DNA of 64,000 bases from Pascua guehoae (GCA_001600415.1 BCJX01000001.1:681186-745185), one strand, 5' to 3'; positions 45,950 to 56,631 are shown, counted from the stretch's first letter. Numbers and translations are program-made. Notes: generated by a model not told the origin, from the letters alone.

Positions 45950-46872
45950 ATGGAGGGCGACGAGGTCGACAACATGAGGGACTCACTCCAGCGCCTCGGG
46001 GTCCCGACGCTCACGCCCGAGGGCGCCGAGTTGTTCGAAAGGATCGACCGGTTTTATGAATGGAAGGCGCGCCTGCAGATCGCCCTGAGGCCGAGCCCAC
46101 ATGCCACCGCGGTCTTGTTTGGGCAGCTCGACGAGCCATACCGGCGCCGGTCATTGAGGTGGTGTAGATGTGCGCTGCACAATGACCGCACCTTCGGGAG
46201 CACGTGGGTGTGTACCGTCGAGCCAAGGGGGACAGACATTGACGTTGCGGGTGTGTACGGTACAGTTGTGCCGTTGTGGACGGTTGACATGGCGCGCTGA
46301 CATGTGAGACGCAACGGACGAGACGAGGCTCACCACGGGGGAGCTGTCCCGGTGGAAGCAGGTGGCGCGTGTGCGAGCGCTCTGCCCGGCTCATCCTAGC
46401 CGCGACCGTCGACCGCGACACGCTCAGAGACGCCAGCCGTGGCAATTGCTACGCGCGCGACATGGTCATCGCCCTTGAGGTGCGCTTTGTGGGCAACGTC
46501 CATGCCACGGCTGTGTCCTGCAGTAAGATCCTGCACAAACTCGAGTGCGACGAGCCCGTGACGCCCGAACGGCTCGAGGACCACTTGGGTGAATTCAAGC
46601 TCTGGGAGAACTGGCTCGATCTGCTCCGACATTGCCACGCCGACGCGTTCATGTGTCACCTCTTGCTCGATTCGGTGTCCCTAAGTGACCTTCCCGAGGC
46701 CTTTTTCAAGCTGCCAAAAGACGAGAGGACCAAGGCCGCGGTCTATGGCCTTGTCGATAGCCAGATCTTCCGCTTGCGGGCGGAGCGTGAACGCCGGATG
46801 GAGCGTGAACGCCGGATGGAGCGTGAACGCCAGATGGAGCGTGAACGCCGGATGTGGCGTCGTTGTTGGTAG
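45950..46872 (+). CDS. Hypothetical protein ending in an ERERRM repeat
   Basis: I do not recognise a family. The first exon starts at a good ATG after a C/T-rich leader (MEGDEVDNMRDSLQRLG, LFERIDRFYEWKARLQ). A second open segment contains LRDASRGNCYARDMVIALE, LECDEPVTPERLEDHLGEFKLWENWLDLL and FFKLPKDERTKAAVYGL. Joining 45950-46254 to 46362-46872 keeps frame and gives 271 residues, but the donor (GTACGG) is not ideal and the junction could be elsewhere. The C-terminus is four 6-residue repeats of the form MERERR from an 18 bp minisatellite, predicted as a charged helix. It lies between the FG-rich gene and the array, in the start of the repeat-rich region. Confidence 0.45.
46783..46854 (+). 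repeat. Four copies of an 18 bp repeat at the 3' end of the hypothetical gene
   Basis: Units GAGCGTGAACGCCGGATG start at 46783, 46801, 46819 and 46837; the third has one substitution. The period is a multiple of three, so it only changes length of the coded helix. Confidence 0.95.
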
Positions 46873-46969
46873 TCTCCCACAATCGACATCGACATCTGTC
46901 GTCGCCACCAAGTCGTTTGACCTTTGGTTCTCTCGCCTTGGTCCCTCGACTCCTCCATGCAACTTGTCC

Positions 46970-47072
46970 GTTCGTCCCTCGGCTCCTTTGGTTCTCTCGG
47001 CCTGGTTCTCTCGGCTGGTTCTCTAGCTGGTTCTCTCGGCTGGCTCTCTCGACTGGCTCTCTCGGCTCCTCC
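46970..47072. repeat. GGTTCTCTCGGCT-type short tandem repeat
   Basis: At least six imperfect copies of a 12-16 bp unit containing TGG(T/C)TCTCTCG. Lies directly after the hypothetical gene and outside coding sequence. Confidence 0.8.
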
Positions 47073-47557
47073 GCGCAACGCATAGACACTGCAACTAAGC
47101 GACTATCACTGCTCGTGACCCAGGCACGCCCTCGGTAACCACCTTGCTACCTCTAATCTCTCGCCTGCCCTCCCCTCGGATCCAGCACGACAAGGTTGCA
47201 TCCGGCCAGCGGCGACCTCCGTCACGATCGACATCTGGACCTTATCGAACACCATCGACGTCTGGGCCTCGACGAGCTCGACGTGGGGCCCACACTAGCC
47301 CATACTGCAGGCACATGGTCGCTTCCCACGCGCGGGCGAGAGTGGCCGCCGTGGAGGTTGCAGAGTTTAGAGTTTCAGCTACGCGTTTCAGCGTGCAGTA
47401 TATACCTTGCTTCCATGATGCACACTACCGGTCCTGCACTGCAGATGGGGCAGTTGGTCGGTGGTGGTCAAGGTCGCGGCGGTCGCCACGCCATCTCCAC
47501 CCCCCCCCCCCCACTGCCCCACATTTACACCCCGCCCCCAAACGTTGTCACGGCGTT

Positions 47558-47588
47558 CTCTCTTTATCTCTCTCTCTCTCTCTCTCAA
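47558..47588 (+). promoter_or_regulatory. CT-rich tract directly upstream of a start codon
   Basis: A (TC)n run ends about 20 bp before the ATG at 47607, and a 12-base C run lies at about 47500-47511. CT-rich leaders are common in fungal promoters at or near transcription starts. Confidence 0.5.
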
Positions 47589-47606
47589 TTATCTCCTCTG
47601 TCCACC

Positions 47607-48279
47607 ATGATCCCCACCGCCCTAACCCTCACCCTCACCCTCCTCCCCCTCGCGGCCGCCGTCACGACCACGGCCGAGGACGTCAACTGCCGCTCGGGTC
47701 CCGCGACCTCGTTCGACTCGCTCCTCAAGTACCAGAACGGAACGTCGGAATTCGACGTCGTCTGCCAGGCAGTCGGGCAGGACATTTTCGGCAGCAGCCT
47801 GTGGGACAAGACGTCGGACGGCTGCTTTGTCGCCGACTTCTATGTCACGGGCAACGTGACCGCGCGCGAGTGTAATGATACAGAGGTCCCGCGGGCGAAT
47901 GCGACGGGCAGCGGCGCGGCGTCCGGCGCGTCGTCGACGCGTGTCTCGTCGAGTGTTGCCACGTCCATGTCGAGTGTTAGCTCGTCGGGGACGACGTCCA
48001 GCGCCACTCCCACTACCTCTGCCCCTGTCAGTGCAAGTGCCAGTGCAAGTGCCAGTGTGCCGACGATGAGCGGTGCGGCGGCCGGCACAGCCAGCGCCTC
48101 GGCGGTCGAGTCGTCCATTGCCGCGTCCGCCTCGCCGTCTCTACAGAGCGGCGCGGGGCACACTTTCAACCCCGAGGTGCTCGTCGGCGTTGTGGTAAGT
48201 CTACTGGGAGGAAGGGGAAGCCTTCGGGCCACTGACGCTCAAGATGGGTCTCGTGGCAGGCCTCACGGCCCTTGTGTAA
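47607..48279 (+). CDS. Secreted SH3-like domain protein with Ser/Ala-rich stalk and C-terminal anchor
   Basis: Two exons (47607-48194, 48244-48279) code 207 residues. A signal peptide (MIPTALTLTLTLLPLAAAV) is followed by a compact domain of about 70 residues, EDVNCRSGPATSFDSLLKY..VVCQAVGQDIFGSSLWDKTSDGCFVADFYV, which matches the pattern of bacterial-type SH3 domains found in fungal secreted proteins and lysozyme-like enzymes. Then come possible N-glycosylation sites (NGT, NVT, NDT, NAT), a Ser/Thr/Ala-rich stalk, and a hydrophobic tail (VLVGVVMGLVAGLTALV). The tail fits a GPI signal or single membrane anchor. Probably cell-surface; a role in binding wall or peptidoglycan fragments is speculation. 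Confidence 0.75.
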
Positions 48280-50008
48280 TTGTCCAGCCAGGAGGGTGAA
48301 CACTCGAGGTCCTACTCGTGTGCGGGTTTATATTAACGAGCGTGAAGAATGCCACTGTACTATCATGTTGCTCCAGGCCACACATGTGCTCCAGCCTACA
48401 CATGTGGGCATCCGTCCACAAGAGAGCGAATGGTATGGTACCGACTGCAAACATGAGCTAGTAAACTGCACGTCTGCCGTTTGGTGGTGTGGGAGACCTA
48501 GACCTCGGACGTCGGCGTGACGGCGCATTTTGGCGTCGCGAGCAACGTGTCTGGGAGACGGATGTAAGGTTGGGTTTGTGTGTGCTAGTGTGCTTGGAAA
48601 CTGCCATGTGCCTCTCATGCCTCGTTGTGGAAGTCAAGATTTGGCGCGATGGTGGGTTTTTGTGCCTGCGTGCCAAGGCAGGCACATGCGGGGTCCGATT
48701 CGGATTAGCTCGACGTGGACCTCCCGGATATCCTCATTGTAGTGTCAGTCACACTTGCCGGTGGGCTCCCTACTATGAGTGGGGTCCCAAACGAGGGAGG
48801 CTTCAAGAGCAAATGGAGGAAGAGCCAAAATGACTGCACGCTCGAAAATCCGTTTGTCAAGATTAAGACAAAGTGAGCAGCCAACGGCTTTGTGGACTTG
48901 CATACTCCGTTTTCAGGCTGTAAATTAGGTCGACGTCTCTTGCATGGCATTACAAGGTATCCTGCCGAGTTGCCATACAGATGCGGGCCGACGCGCCGGG
49001 GTGTCTGGCACCGAGTACCCAGAGGGAGTCCCTAAGGAGCCGGAGGGAGTACCAGAACGAGCTGCAAGAGGGAGACGAGGTAAGGGTTGCGGGGGAGACA
49101 CGGGAGACACGACAGACAGCCAGACACGACAGACGGACGGACGGGGGAGCCACAAAAGACGCGCGAGACACAAAATGAGAGATACAAGGGCGTGCGAGAC
49201 ACAAAATGAGAGATACAAGGGCGTGCGAGAGACAGGATGGAGACAAGCAAGCGAGATGTGGGTGCGGTCCATGTGGCAGATTGAAGAGTTTCAGGCAAAC
49301 GTCCAGGACAGTAGACACAGGGTGCAGAAGAACCAGCAACAGAACCACACCGGGACGCTCGTTTCCACCCCTGCTCCTACGATGACATACATTGGTGGTC
49401 ACCCTGTGTATACGCGATGTGACTGTGATGTTATTGCACGCGGGAGACGGGTTAAACAAGGGGGTGACACGATTTTCACGGGGGACAGAATCAAACAGCC
49501 TGCTACAAGTGTGTCGAGAAAATCTCCACACTGCCACTTTCAGCTCATCATACGTTGCGCATAGACACCCTCGTACTCCATGACACAAGTGACTTGACGC
49601 TGCCTACTTGGTGTATCCCCCGTGCGTGTGGCCATCCAAACGTGTGTGCGCACCCAAGGTTGATGTGGCAGTCTCCGACCTTGCATGCTGGAGATGGCTT
49701 GTGGCACAATGTAGCTGAGCTTGACCACCTTGGCCTTGTGGGAGCGGGATTGAAAGGGGGATATCACAGCGCTCGAACTAGAGTATGGGAGACAATGCGT
49801 CTGCTAGATCGGAGGAATGGGGGTGACTCTGGCGTGAATTGGACTCGATGTGACAACTTAACAACTTGTCAACAAAGGCACAAAAGACGAGCGGAAGTCT
49901 GTCACATGTCTCTTACCGTTAGTGAAAGACAGGCGCCTTGTACTTTTTCCCGCCATGGTACATAAAGACACGAGATGGCCTGTTCTCTATCAGCTCGTAC
50001 TTGCCACC
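48280..50008. other. Gene-poor region upstream of the tandem array
   Basis: About 1.7 kb with no convincing gene. The longest ORF (48944-49564) includes a minisatellite and has no domain. Imperfect ACACATGTG copies occur at about 48381 and 48399. Confidence 0.5.
49163..49226. repeat. 31 bp tandem repeat, two copies
   Basis: GAGACACAAAATGAGAGATA followed by CAAGGGCGTGC occurs at 49165 and again at 49196 with no mismatch seen, then a partial third copy. Confidence 0.9.
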
Positions 50009-50479
50009 ATGGCCTCAAACGTTGAAACCAACTATGTGCGTGCAAGTCTTCGAGTCCTAGCCTCGTCCTAGCCCTCCCCACCCATTGCACCCTCCCCCAC
50101 CGCCCCCGGCGCTCACTAACACCCCAGACCCAAAGCTTCACCTTCCAAGGCCACCTCGCCTCTCAAGACGAAGCGGCGCTCCGCTCCAACATCCGACAAT
50201 ACATGACGCGCCATCATCAGGGTGAACGCCACCTCGGCCCTCGGCCATCAACCCGCTCCAGCCAACGAGAAACCAACGGGTTACCATTGTATGCTAACAC
50301 CCGCAGTAACGCTGTACCCGGGCTACCCGCGCATCAAGACGTTTCCCTACATGAAATCGTCCCAGGTGGCCATGATGACCATGGTGGACATGGAGTTGCC
50401 GGCCGCGCTTCGGGGGCGGTTTGAGGGGTCTGTCGCGGGTATTATTGCACTGTGGGGCGGGACGGAGGAGGACTTGTGA
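50009..50479 (+). CDS. Tandem-array member A, small protein of unknown function
   Basis: Exons 50009-50035, 50128-50221 (94 nt) and 50307-about 50475/50479. The product begins MASNVETNY, then TQSFTFQGHLASQDEAALRS and NIRQYMTRHHQ, then a third-exon segment with SSQVAMMTMVDMELPAALRG and RFEGSVAGIIALW. Exon phases (0, then 1, then 2) are the same as in the other members and in the last exons of the gene at 43165. Ending at the TGA at 50477 gives about 98 residues. That TGA overlaps a GTGAGT donor, so a fourth exon is likely; candidates start at about 50550 or 50702. No signal peptide or known domain. Confidence 0.6.
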
Positions 50480-51240
50480 GTGGACACTGGCTTGGGGCGT
50501 AGCTGATGGCAGTGTGGAGTGGTATTAGTGGTTGACTATAGTGGCGCTTAGGAGGGAGGAGGGGAGGGAGGAGGGGACGGGGGTCGCTGAGGGGGGTTGG
50601 GAGTGAAAGAACAGGGACGGGGTGTTCGAGAGCAGTTTCGTGGAATCGATCACGCGGTCACGCTCCTTACATCCGTATTTAATACAGTCGTCGCCCTTTA
50701 GAATGAAAGTGTGTTCAGTTGTCACCCAAAGCAGTACAGCGTCCGAACGAGTTGCACATCCCCAGCTTAAGGGGCGTTTCTTTGTATCATTTCTGGTGGC
50801 CAGCTGTGCGCATGGACAAGTCACCCTCTGCATTGTTCTGTATCGTCAACGTCTTGTATTCACGCCACGACGTGGTCAACGGGAATGTCGAGTGCCGGGT
50901 GAACACTGTCGGGGAGTCTGCCTTGATTTGCAGAACTTCGGCCCTTGTCGGACATCAAGAGCAGGGGCCAGCTTTGTCTCACAAAGGGCGTTGGGCTGTC
51001 GTGTCGTCCACAACCACTGCACACATGGTGTCCAACTGGCGCGAAAGTATGGCGGGGAGCGGGAAAGCTGCAATAGACAAGTAGACGGGATGAAACGCGT
51101 GTGGCACCCGGGACACGAAACGGTGCGAGACACGATGGAACATTGTCAAGAGCGTCTGTCGCGGACAGTAGCGTGCACTGGGTGAGACTGGATGGAGAGA
51201 ACAATACCTCGGTGATACTATAGAACACTACACGCAACTC
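50480..51240. other. Spacer between array members A and B
   Basis: About 760 bp. It may hold the last exon of member A. GGAGGGAGGAGGGG repeats lie at 50550-50580. No independent gene called. Confidence 0.4.
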
Positions 51241-51773
51241 GTGCAGTCACACTCGCACCCCCCCACCCACAAACCCATGGCTTTTGTCAACTGCCCGCCG
51301 CTGGTGCTTGCAACATGGATGTTTGGATTCAATGGGTGTGGTTCAGGACACTATAAGATGCAGCCTGGCCGTCCGCCAGTCATCTACCCCAGCAAGACTG
51401 CGCCATACCCAGCCTCCAACACGCTTGTCCCCTCTCAGATCAACCACACCCCACACACAGACGACCACCAAGAACATGTACATGCCCCACCCCCACCGGA
51501 CAAGCCAGGACGAGCACGGCTTCCCTCTCTATGTACGTCCGATCGACTGGCCGTCATGTCCGCTTGGCCGCGTACCCACGCGACCTCCACTATGCCCATG
51601 GGTCCGCTCATGTTGCGCACGGTCGCCTCTACCCTCCCTGCCAGTGTTCGGACATGACGCCGACACGAGCGCGCACGGGCTACTTGGCAGTCGCCGTCCA
51701 TGAAATCCCGGTGGCCCCGAAATGCGTCTTGTCTTGTCTTGGCATCTTTCGCAACTCTCTAACTCTCCCGCAG
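51241..51773 (+). pseudogene. Degraded tandem-array copy just upstream of member B
   Basis: Two stretches look like array exons. About 51570-51657 reads THATSTMPMGPLMLRTVAST, resembling the third-exon end of member B (DTPMSLDRVEAAVRARLATL). At 51672-51720, RTGYLAVAVHEIPVAPK matches the final-exon motif of member C (ARGYVCVVEIPVHRP) with mostly synonymous or conservative changes. The two segments are in different frames with no usable intron between them and no recognisable 91 nt exon upstream, so I treat this as a remnant. It could also be read as extra 5' coding sequence of member B. Confidence 0.4.
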
Positions 51774-52481
51774 CGCACGACGTTTACCCTCTCGACGTGC
51801 CTTGGGGACAGGGCGTGGCTTGTGGTCCGGCAGTATATTTTCCAGATGATGCGGTGCCACAATGGTGGGTACAGGCTGGGCAGCTGGTCATGTTTGGAGG
51901 TGGTTTTGGTTTCCAGGTTGTGGTACTGTATTGTGGGCCGCTGGGCGCACTTTGTGAGCCAGAGGGTCGAGCATGGGAAGAGTCAGGGCAACCACGGCGA
52001 GTGAAAGCCCACATGCCCACATGTCTGTCGGCGTCGCGCAGATTGTGGCTGCGACGCACGGCGTGCACGGTCCCATTGCACCCGATCACGCTTGAAATGG
52101 ACAACGTACTGTATGGTCTGCGCAGCTAGCCAGCAGCAAAAAATCGCAAAGCCAAGTCGAACCAACCTTGATCTCGGATTTCCCGCAGTGTTCACAAAGC
52201 TTGATGCCCAGGCTTGCCTCGTGCTGACGCTACCAGCCCCCGTCGCGTTTGTGAGGCGCGCAGAGTACACGGGACGCGCACACACACGCATCTACATTGA
52301 CACGCCCATGTCGCTGGACCGCGTTGAGGCCGCCGTGCGTGCCCGCCTCGCCACGCTGCTGGCCGAGTGGGACAAACCGTGAGCCAGTTGAGGGAGGGGC
52401 TGCCTTGCTGACAAGTCCTGACGAGATGCCAGGTCGGACGTCAAGGTCGGTCAAGCCGTCCACTTGAGCGTGCACCGTTGA
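51476..52481 (+). CDS. Tandem-array member B, small protein of unknown function
   Basis: Exons 51476-51532, 51774-51864 (91 nt), 52189-52378 and 52433-52481 close to 128 residues. Exon 2 codes RTTFTLSTCLGDRAWLVVRQ and YIFQMMRCHN; exon 3 codes VFTKLDAQACLVLTLPAPVA and DTPMSLDRVEAAVRARLATL; the last exon, after a 54 bp intron with a CTGAC branch site, codes SDVKVGQAVHLSVHR. Phases are 0/1/2, as in the other members. The first exon is the least certain: the sequence upstream of exon 2 stays open in frame and overlaps a degraded copy. No recognised domain. Confidence 0.55.
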
Positions 52482-53053
52482 TGTCGGCGTGGCCTCGGAC
52501 ACGGTGCCATAGCGGGTTCACCCGTATCCGCCCTTGCGTGCGACCACATTTGTACATATCCACGTCTCCTACGTGTTGCATGCATTACCTGATGCCTGGC
52601 GAAACCAAAGGCGACGTGCAGGCGGCGTAGCCGAGATGACGAGTCACATGAGTGAGCACCTTTCAGGGCTTATCTATAATCTATGTGATATGAGACTTTG
52701 AGCAGTGGAAACGCTCAAAGATGGTCAGTGCGTCGCCGGGAGCGGAGCGGCCGCGGGAGCGTCTGTTCAACCGTCGTGGGGCCAGGGACAATGGACCAAC
52801 TGATCAAGCAAGGATGAAATGAATGGTCCCATTTGCCTGCCAGCCACACAGCACACAGCATGCACAGCACACAGACTGTTGCTTGCACACTGCCTCTACC
52901 CCGACTTGCGCGTCCTTTGGCACGGTCAGTATTGGCGCGCGAGGCTGCGAGACTGACGAAAGTGAAACACCCGCCACCGTGCCGGTCATCCGATTGATCC
53001 GAGCGCCACACCAAATATGTATCCGGCAATCCACAAATCCACAAAGTCAACAG
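52482..53053. other. Spacer between array copies
   Basis: About 570 bp without a visible gene or clear repeat. Confidence 0.4.
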
Positions 53054-53590
53054 ATGAGCACCCATCATTGTTTCTCCACCGGCAATCACCTTGCACAACA
53101 GGAAATGCTCGTCAGACACTCACTCAAGGATGGATCAGCAGTGGCGCAAGATGATAACATGTTTTTGTCGTTGATAATCCATCCATGGCCATGACGTAGA
53201 CCAGTTTGGGTGTGGGTGCCCGTCTTGGCTCCACCGAGCTCAACCCGCAGCACCCCACAGGCCACAGGTAGACGACAGCACACATACTGGCGCCCGTGTG
53301 TCAGGGGTGTGCTCATCACACAAGGTGGGGCCGACATGTTCGGGGTCATGTTCGTGTTCGTGTTCGAGGGACAGGCGTATCCAGCTGGGGTCAGCTGGGG
53401 TGCTTTATCGAGTGCCGTGCTGGAGTTGGAGTTGGAGTTGGGCGGCTGGGGGCCGAGTTTTAGCCGGCAGTGTGCGGTAATCAAGCATGGGCCTGCCCCT
53501 TGTTCTCACATCCTCCCGTTCCTCATCTCTATCCCAGAATGCCCATGTTTGTTGTTTATGCATGGCCCACCTTTGACCACCTCGTGACCT
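53054..53590 (+). pseudogene. Probable degraded tandem-array copy (E)
   Basis: After an AG at 53053 the sequence reads THHCFSTGNHLAQQEMLVRH, resembling exon 2 of member A (GHLASQDEAALRS). At about 53330-53450 it reads GADMFGVMFVFVFEGQAYPA then SWGALSSAVLELELEL, with the layout of a third exon (hydrophobic strand, short loop, helix). After an AG at 53537, PMFVVYAWP resembles the final motif. No donor gives the phase 1 exit needed after exon 2, so this copy may be broken or more diverged than I can resolve. Confidence 0.3.
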
Positions 53591-54200
53591 GTACCCTTTG
53601 CTATCCATACCCCTTGCGCAGTCGACTCACCCCGACGCCCCGTGGGCAATTACCAGCCAGTTCCTGTCGTTCCCTGCGGGTGCCCCATCGGCGTCGTGTG
53701 TGCAGTAGTGTGCGTTTCCACATGTGCGTTGGGGGTTGGGGACGCACAGATGCGCACGGGGCGCGCTTGGCACCATGTCGGTGGAAATGAAATGACAGTG
53801 CGCGTGTGCGTGCGTGTACGCATGTGCATGTTGCCATGCTGCTGCTGCGAGGTACAAAACGGCACACGAGCGTACACGTTGATGGGGTCATCGTTGCTTG
53901 TTACACAACAACATTCGTGATTCCGTCTACTTTTACTTGTCTTCTTGGCTTCCGACCTCACCACACTCCTTTACATTCCCCACTCGTCTCCCCAGCGGAG
54001 CTCTTGCCTTTCGTCAACATTCTCTCAACTCCTCGACTCGACCTCTCGAATCGACCTCTTAAGAACTCATCCCATCACCTCTCCACCTCTCCACTCCAAC
54101 TCCAACTCCTCCCCACCTCCTCTCGACTCCACCTCTGAAGGTCACTTGACACCACCTCTTAGACCCACCTCACCCACCTCTCCACTACCACACGAGCACA

Positions 54201-55020
54201 ATGTCACACTGGGTGTCTCCCGAAGCTGTGAGTCCCACACCACCGCGTCCCGAGCTCCACTTCCAGAGCTCCGCGAGCGCCGAGAGTACTAGCTTTCCAC
54301 AGCACCGAGCCCATACACACTCGACGCTCACTGACACCAGCGCACCACCTTCACGTTCCCCACCAGCCTCAACCCGGCCCAGTGGCGTACCCTCGAGGGG
54401 TACATTCTCGCCTACATGCTCCAGGAGGGCAGTGAGTACAAACCGAGTGTGGCGAATTGCGGCTTTCGCCACAGGCACCGGCACATCCACATGCCATCAG
54501 CGCCACCCCCATCCACCATACTCTACTCTCGTCCCGCTAGCTTCGCTCACACCAGTGTGGCCGTCGACGGTCCGCCACGAGGCCGGCGCCGCCACCCACG
54601 TGCACCTCCGCACGGGCGCGTCGTGGAGCGGCCGCTTCGAGGCCGACGTGTGCACCATTATCCGCCAGGTGACGACCAGCACCGAGGAGTGAGTAACCGT
54701 CGGCGCGTCAGCGCTGACAGAGAGAATTTCAATGAGCACGACGCGCTGCTAGTCACCGCGTAGCGTCACCACCGTCACCGTCACCGAGCACCACCACCCC
54801 GACCTGCGCGCGGGGGTACGTATGCGTGGTCGAAATCCCAGTGCACCGCCCACCGCCACAGCCGTCCCCCAAAGACCCAGTGGCGCTGGCGCCGCTCCCT
54901 CCGATGTGGCCGGGTGGCGCGGGGTTTGTGGCCCGAGAAGAAGGCCGTCGCGGGCGACGGATGTATTGTAGCGCTCCCTGCCATGTATTGGTATTGGTAT
55001 TCCACCGTGTTGGGCGTTGA
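54201..55020 (+). CDS. Tandem-array member C, small protein of unknown function
   Basis: Exons 54201-54227, 54341-54431 (91 nt), 54556-54688 and 54789-55020 close to 160 residues. Exon 1 codes MSHWVSPEA. Exon 2 codes RTTFTFPTSLNPAQWRTLEG then YILAYMLQEG, the copy closest to the gene at 43165 (YNAQPWRDFIGELL). Exon 3 codes HEAGAATHVHLRTGASWSGR then FEADVCTIIRQV. Exon 4 codes CARGYVCVVEIPVHRPPP and continues into a basic, variable tail. The CAG-less acceptor (ACCGAG) before exon 4 was chosen because it joins the conserved motif in frame. A long Pro/His leader precedes the gene. Function unknown. Confidence 0.6.
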
Positions 55021-55323
55021 GAGCGTTGAGAGTTGGCATTGTTGGGGGTCTTGCCACCGTCTCGTCCGGCCATCCCGTCTCCCATCCATCTCGCATCTCC
55101 TCCATCTCCTCCGTCTCCATCTCCCCCATCGCCTCCATCCCATCCATCTTCTCCATCCCATCGGTCTCTTCTCATCCATACCATCCGTCTCTTCTCGTCC
55201 CATCTCGCCGTCCCATCCAACCACGCACACAACCCCAAGCCCAAGCCCAACCCCACAGCCCCAACCCACAGCCCCACCCACACCACCACGCACAAACCCC
55301 ACCCCCACTACCACCTCGGCCCC

Positions 55324-56462
55324 ATGCTCAAAGCCCTCCGGGCCAAGACACGCGCCCTCGCCGCCCTCGCCGCCCTGGCCCTCGCGCCGCCCAAGCCCCA
55401 GCCCCCACCGGCAGACACAAAGCCGCGCGCGCCCGTCACGCCCGTCGTCTACCTCCCGGGCACGCAAGAGGTGCGCCCCCGACCCCACTTTGGTTGGGTG
55501 CTGACCCCAGACGACGCGGTGCTGGTTCATGCGCACGCTCGACGACGTGCAGTGGGGCGAGCTGCTGAATGCCGTCCATGAAATGTGCGAGGAGAGACAA
55601 TGTGAGTTGTGAGGTGTGCGTGCGGGCTGGGGGTGGGGGNNNNNNNNNNNNNNNNNNNNNNNNNNNNNNNNNNNNNNNNNNNNNNNNNNNNNNNNNNNNN
55701 NNNNNNNNNNNNNNNNNNNNNNNNNNNNNNNNNNNNNNNNNNNNNNNNNNNNNNNNNNNNNNNNNNNNNNNNNNNNNNNNNNNNNNNNNNNNNNNNNNNN
55801 NNNNNNNNNNNNNNNNNNNNNNNNNNNNNNNNNNNNNNNNNNNNNNNNNNNNNNNNNNNNNNNNNNNNNNNNNNNNNNNNNNNNNNNNNNNNNNNNNNNN
55901 NNNNNNNNNNNNNNNNNNNNNNNNNNNNNNNNNNNNNNNNNNNNNNNNNNNNNNNNNNNNNNNNNNNNNNNNNNNNNNNNNNNNNNNNNNNNNNNNNNNN
56001 NNNNNNNNNNNNNNNNNNNNNNNNNNNNNNNNNNNNNNNNNNNNNNNNNNNNNNNNNNNNNNNNNNNNNNNNNNNNNNNNNNNNNNNNNNNNNNNNNNNN
56101 NNNNNNNNNNNNNNNNNNNNNNNNNNNNNNNNNNNNNNNNNNNNNNNNNNNNNNNNNNNNNNNNNNNNNNNNNNNNNNNNNNNNNNNNNNNNNNNNNNNN
56201 NNNNNNNNNNNNNNNNNNNNNNNNNNNNNNNNNNNNNNNNNNNNNNNNNNNNNNNNNNNNNNNNNNNNNNGCCCCACTAACACCCAGTACCCCTCCTCGG
56301 CATCCACCGCGGCCTAACCGTCGCGTCCGTCTTCGGCATCGACCAGCCCGTCACCGACATGTTCCTCACCACCCCGCGGTTCTTCGAGGGCCGCACAGAG
56401 TTCCGCGCGGCGCTCATGTCGGCTATTCATGCCGTGTACCCGCCGTGGGAGCGGACGTTTAC
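55324..56462 (+). CDS. Tandem-array member D, interrupted by the assembly gap
   Basis: Exon 1 (55324-55470) codes a basic, Ala-rich N-terminus (MLKALRAKTRALAALAALAL) and a Pro-rich stretch. Exon 2 (55511-55601, 91 nt) codes TTRCWFMRTLDDVQWGELLN then AVHEMCEERQ. The second intron holds the 631 bp gap. Exon 3 (56288-56462) codes GIHRGLTVASVFGIDQPVTD, MFLTTPRFFEGRTEFRAALM and SAIHAVYPPWERTF, then reaches a GTGAGT donor in phase 2. A stop at 56463-56465 or a fourth exon beyond are both possible. Exon lengths and phases again match the other members. Confidence 0.55.
55640..56270. other. Assembly gap (631 N)
   Basis: Starts after GGGGGTGGGGG in intron 2 of array member D. The actual length may differ from the number of N. 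Confidence 0.99.
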
Positions 56463-56631
56463 GTGAGTGCGAGTACGGGGTCAGTCTTGGGTGCAGGGGG
56501 CAAAGGGGGGCCGGGGCTGTGGGGGAGGGTTGAGGGAGTTAGCACTCGGGGGTGGGACGGTTGAGGCAGTCAGCCGGGGGTGGGCTGAGGCAGTCAGTAC
56601 GGTTGCGGCCAATAGAGGTGCGGCGGTCCGT

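Noticed and set aside
49163..49226. CRISPR-like repeat
   Set aside because: Direct tandem copies without unique spacers in a eukaryotic genome.
48944..49564. 206-codon open frame
   Set aside because: Contains a 31 bp minisatellite and random-looking sequence; no initiation context or domain.
50550..50580. Acidic final exon for array member A from GGAGGGAGG repeats
   Set aside because: In frame, but the product is a simple repeat; an exon at about 50702 resembles the family motif slightly better. Neither is certain.
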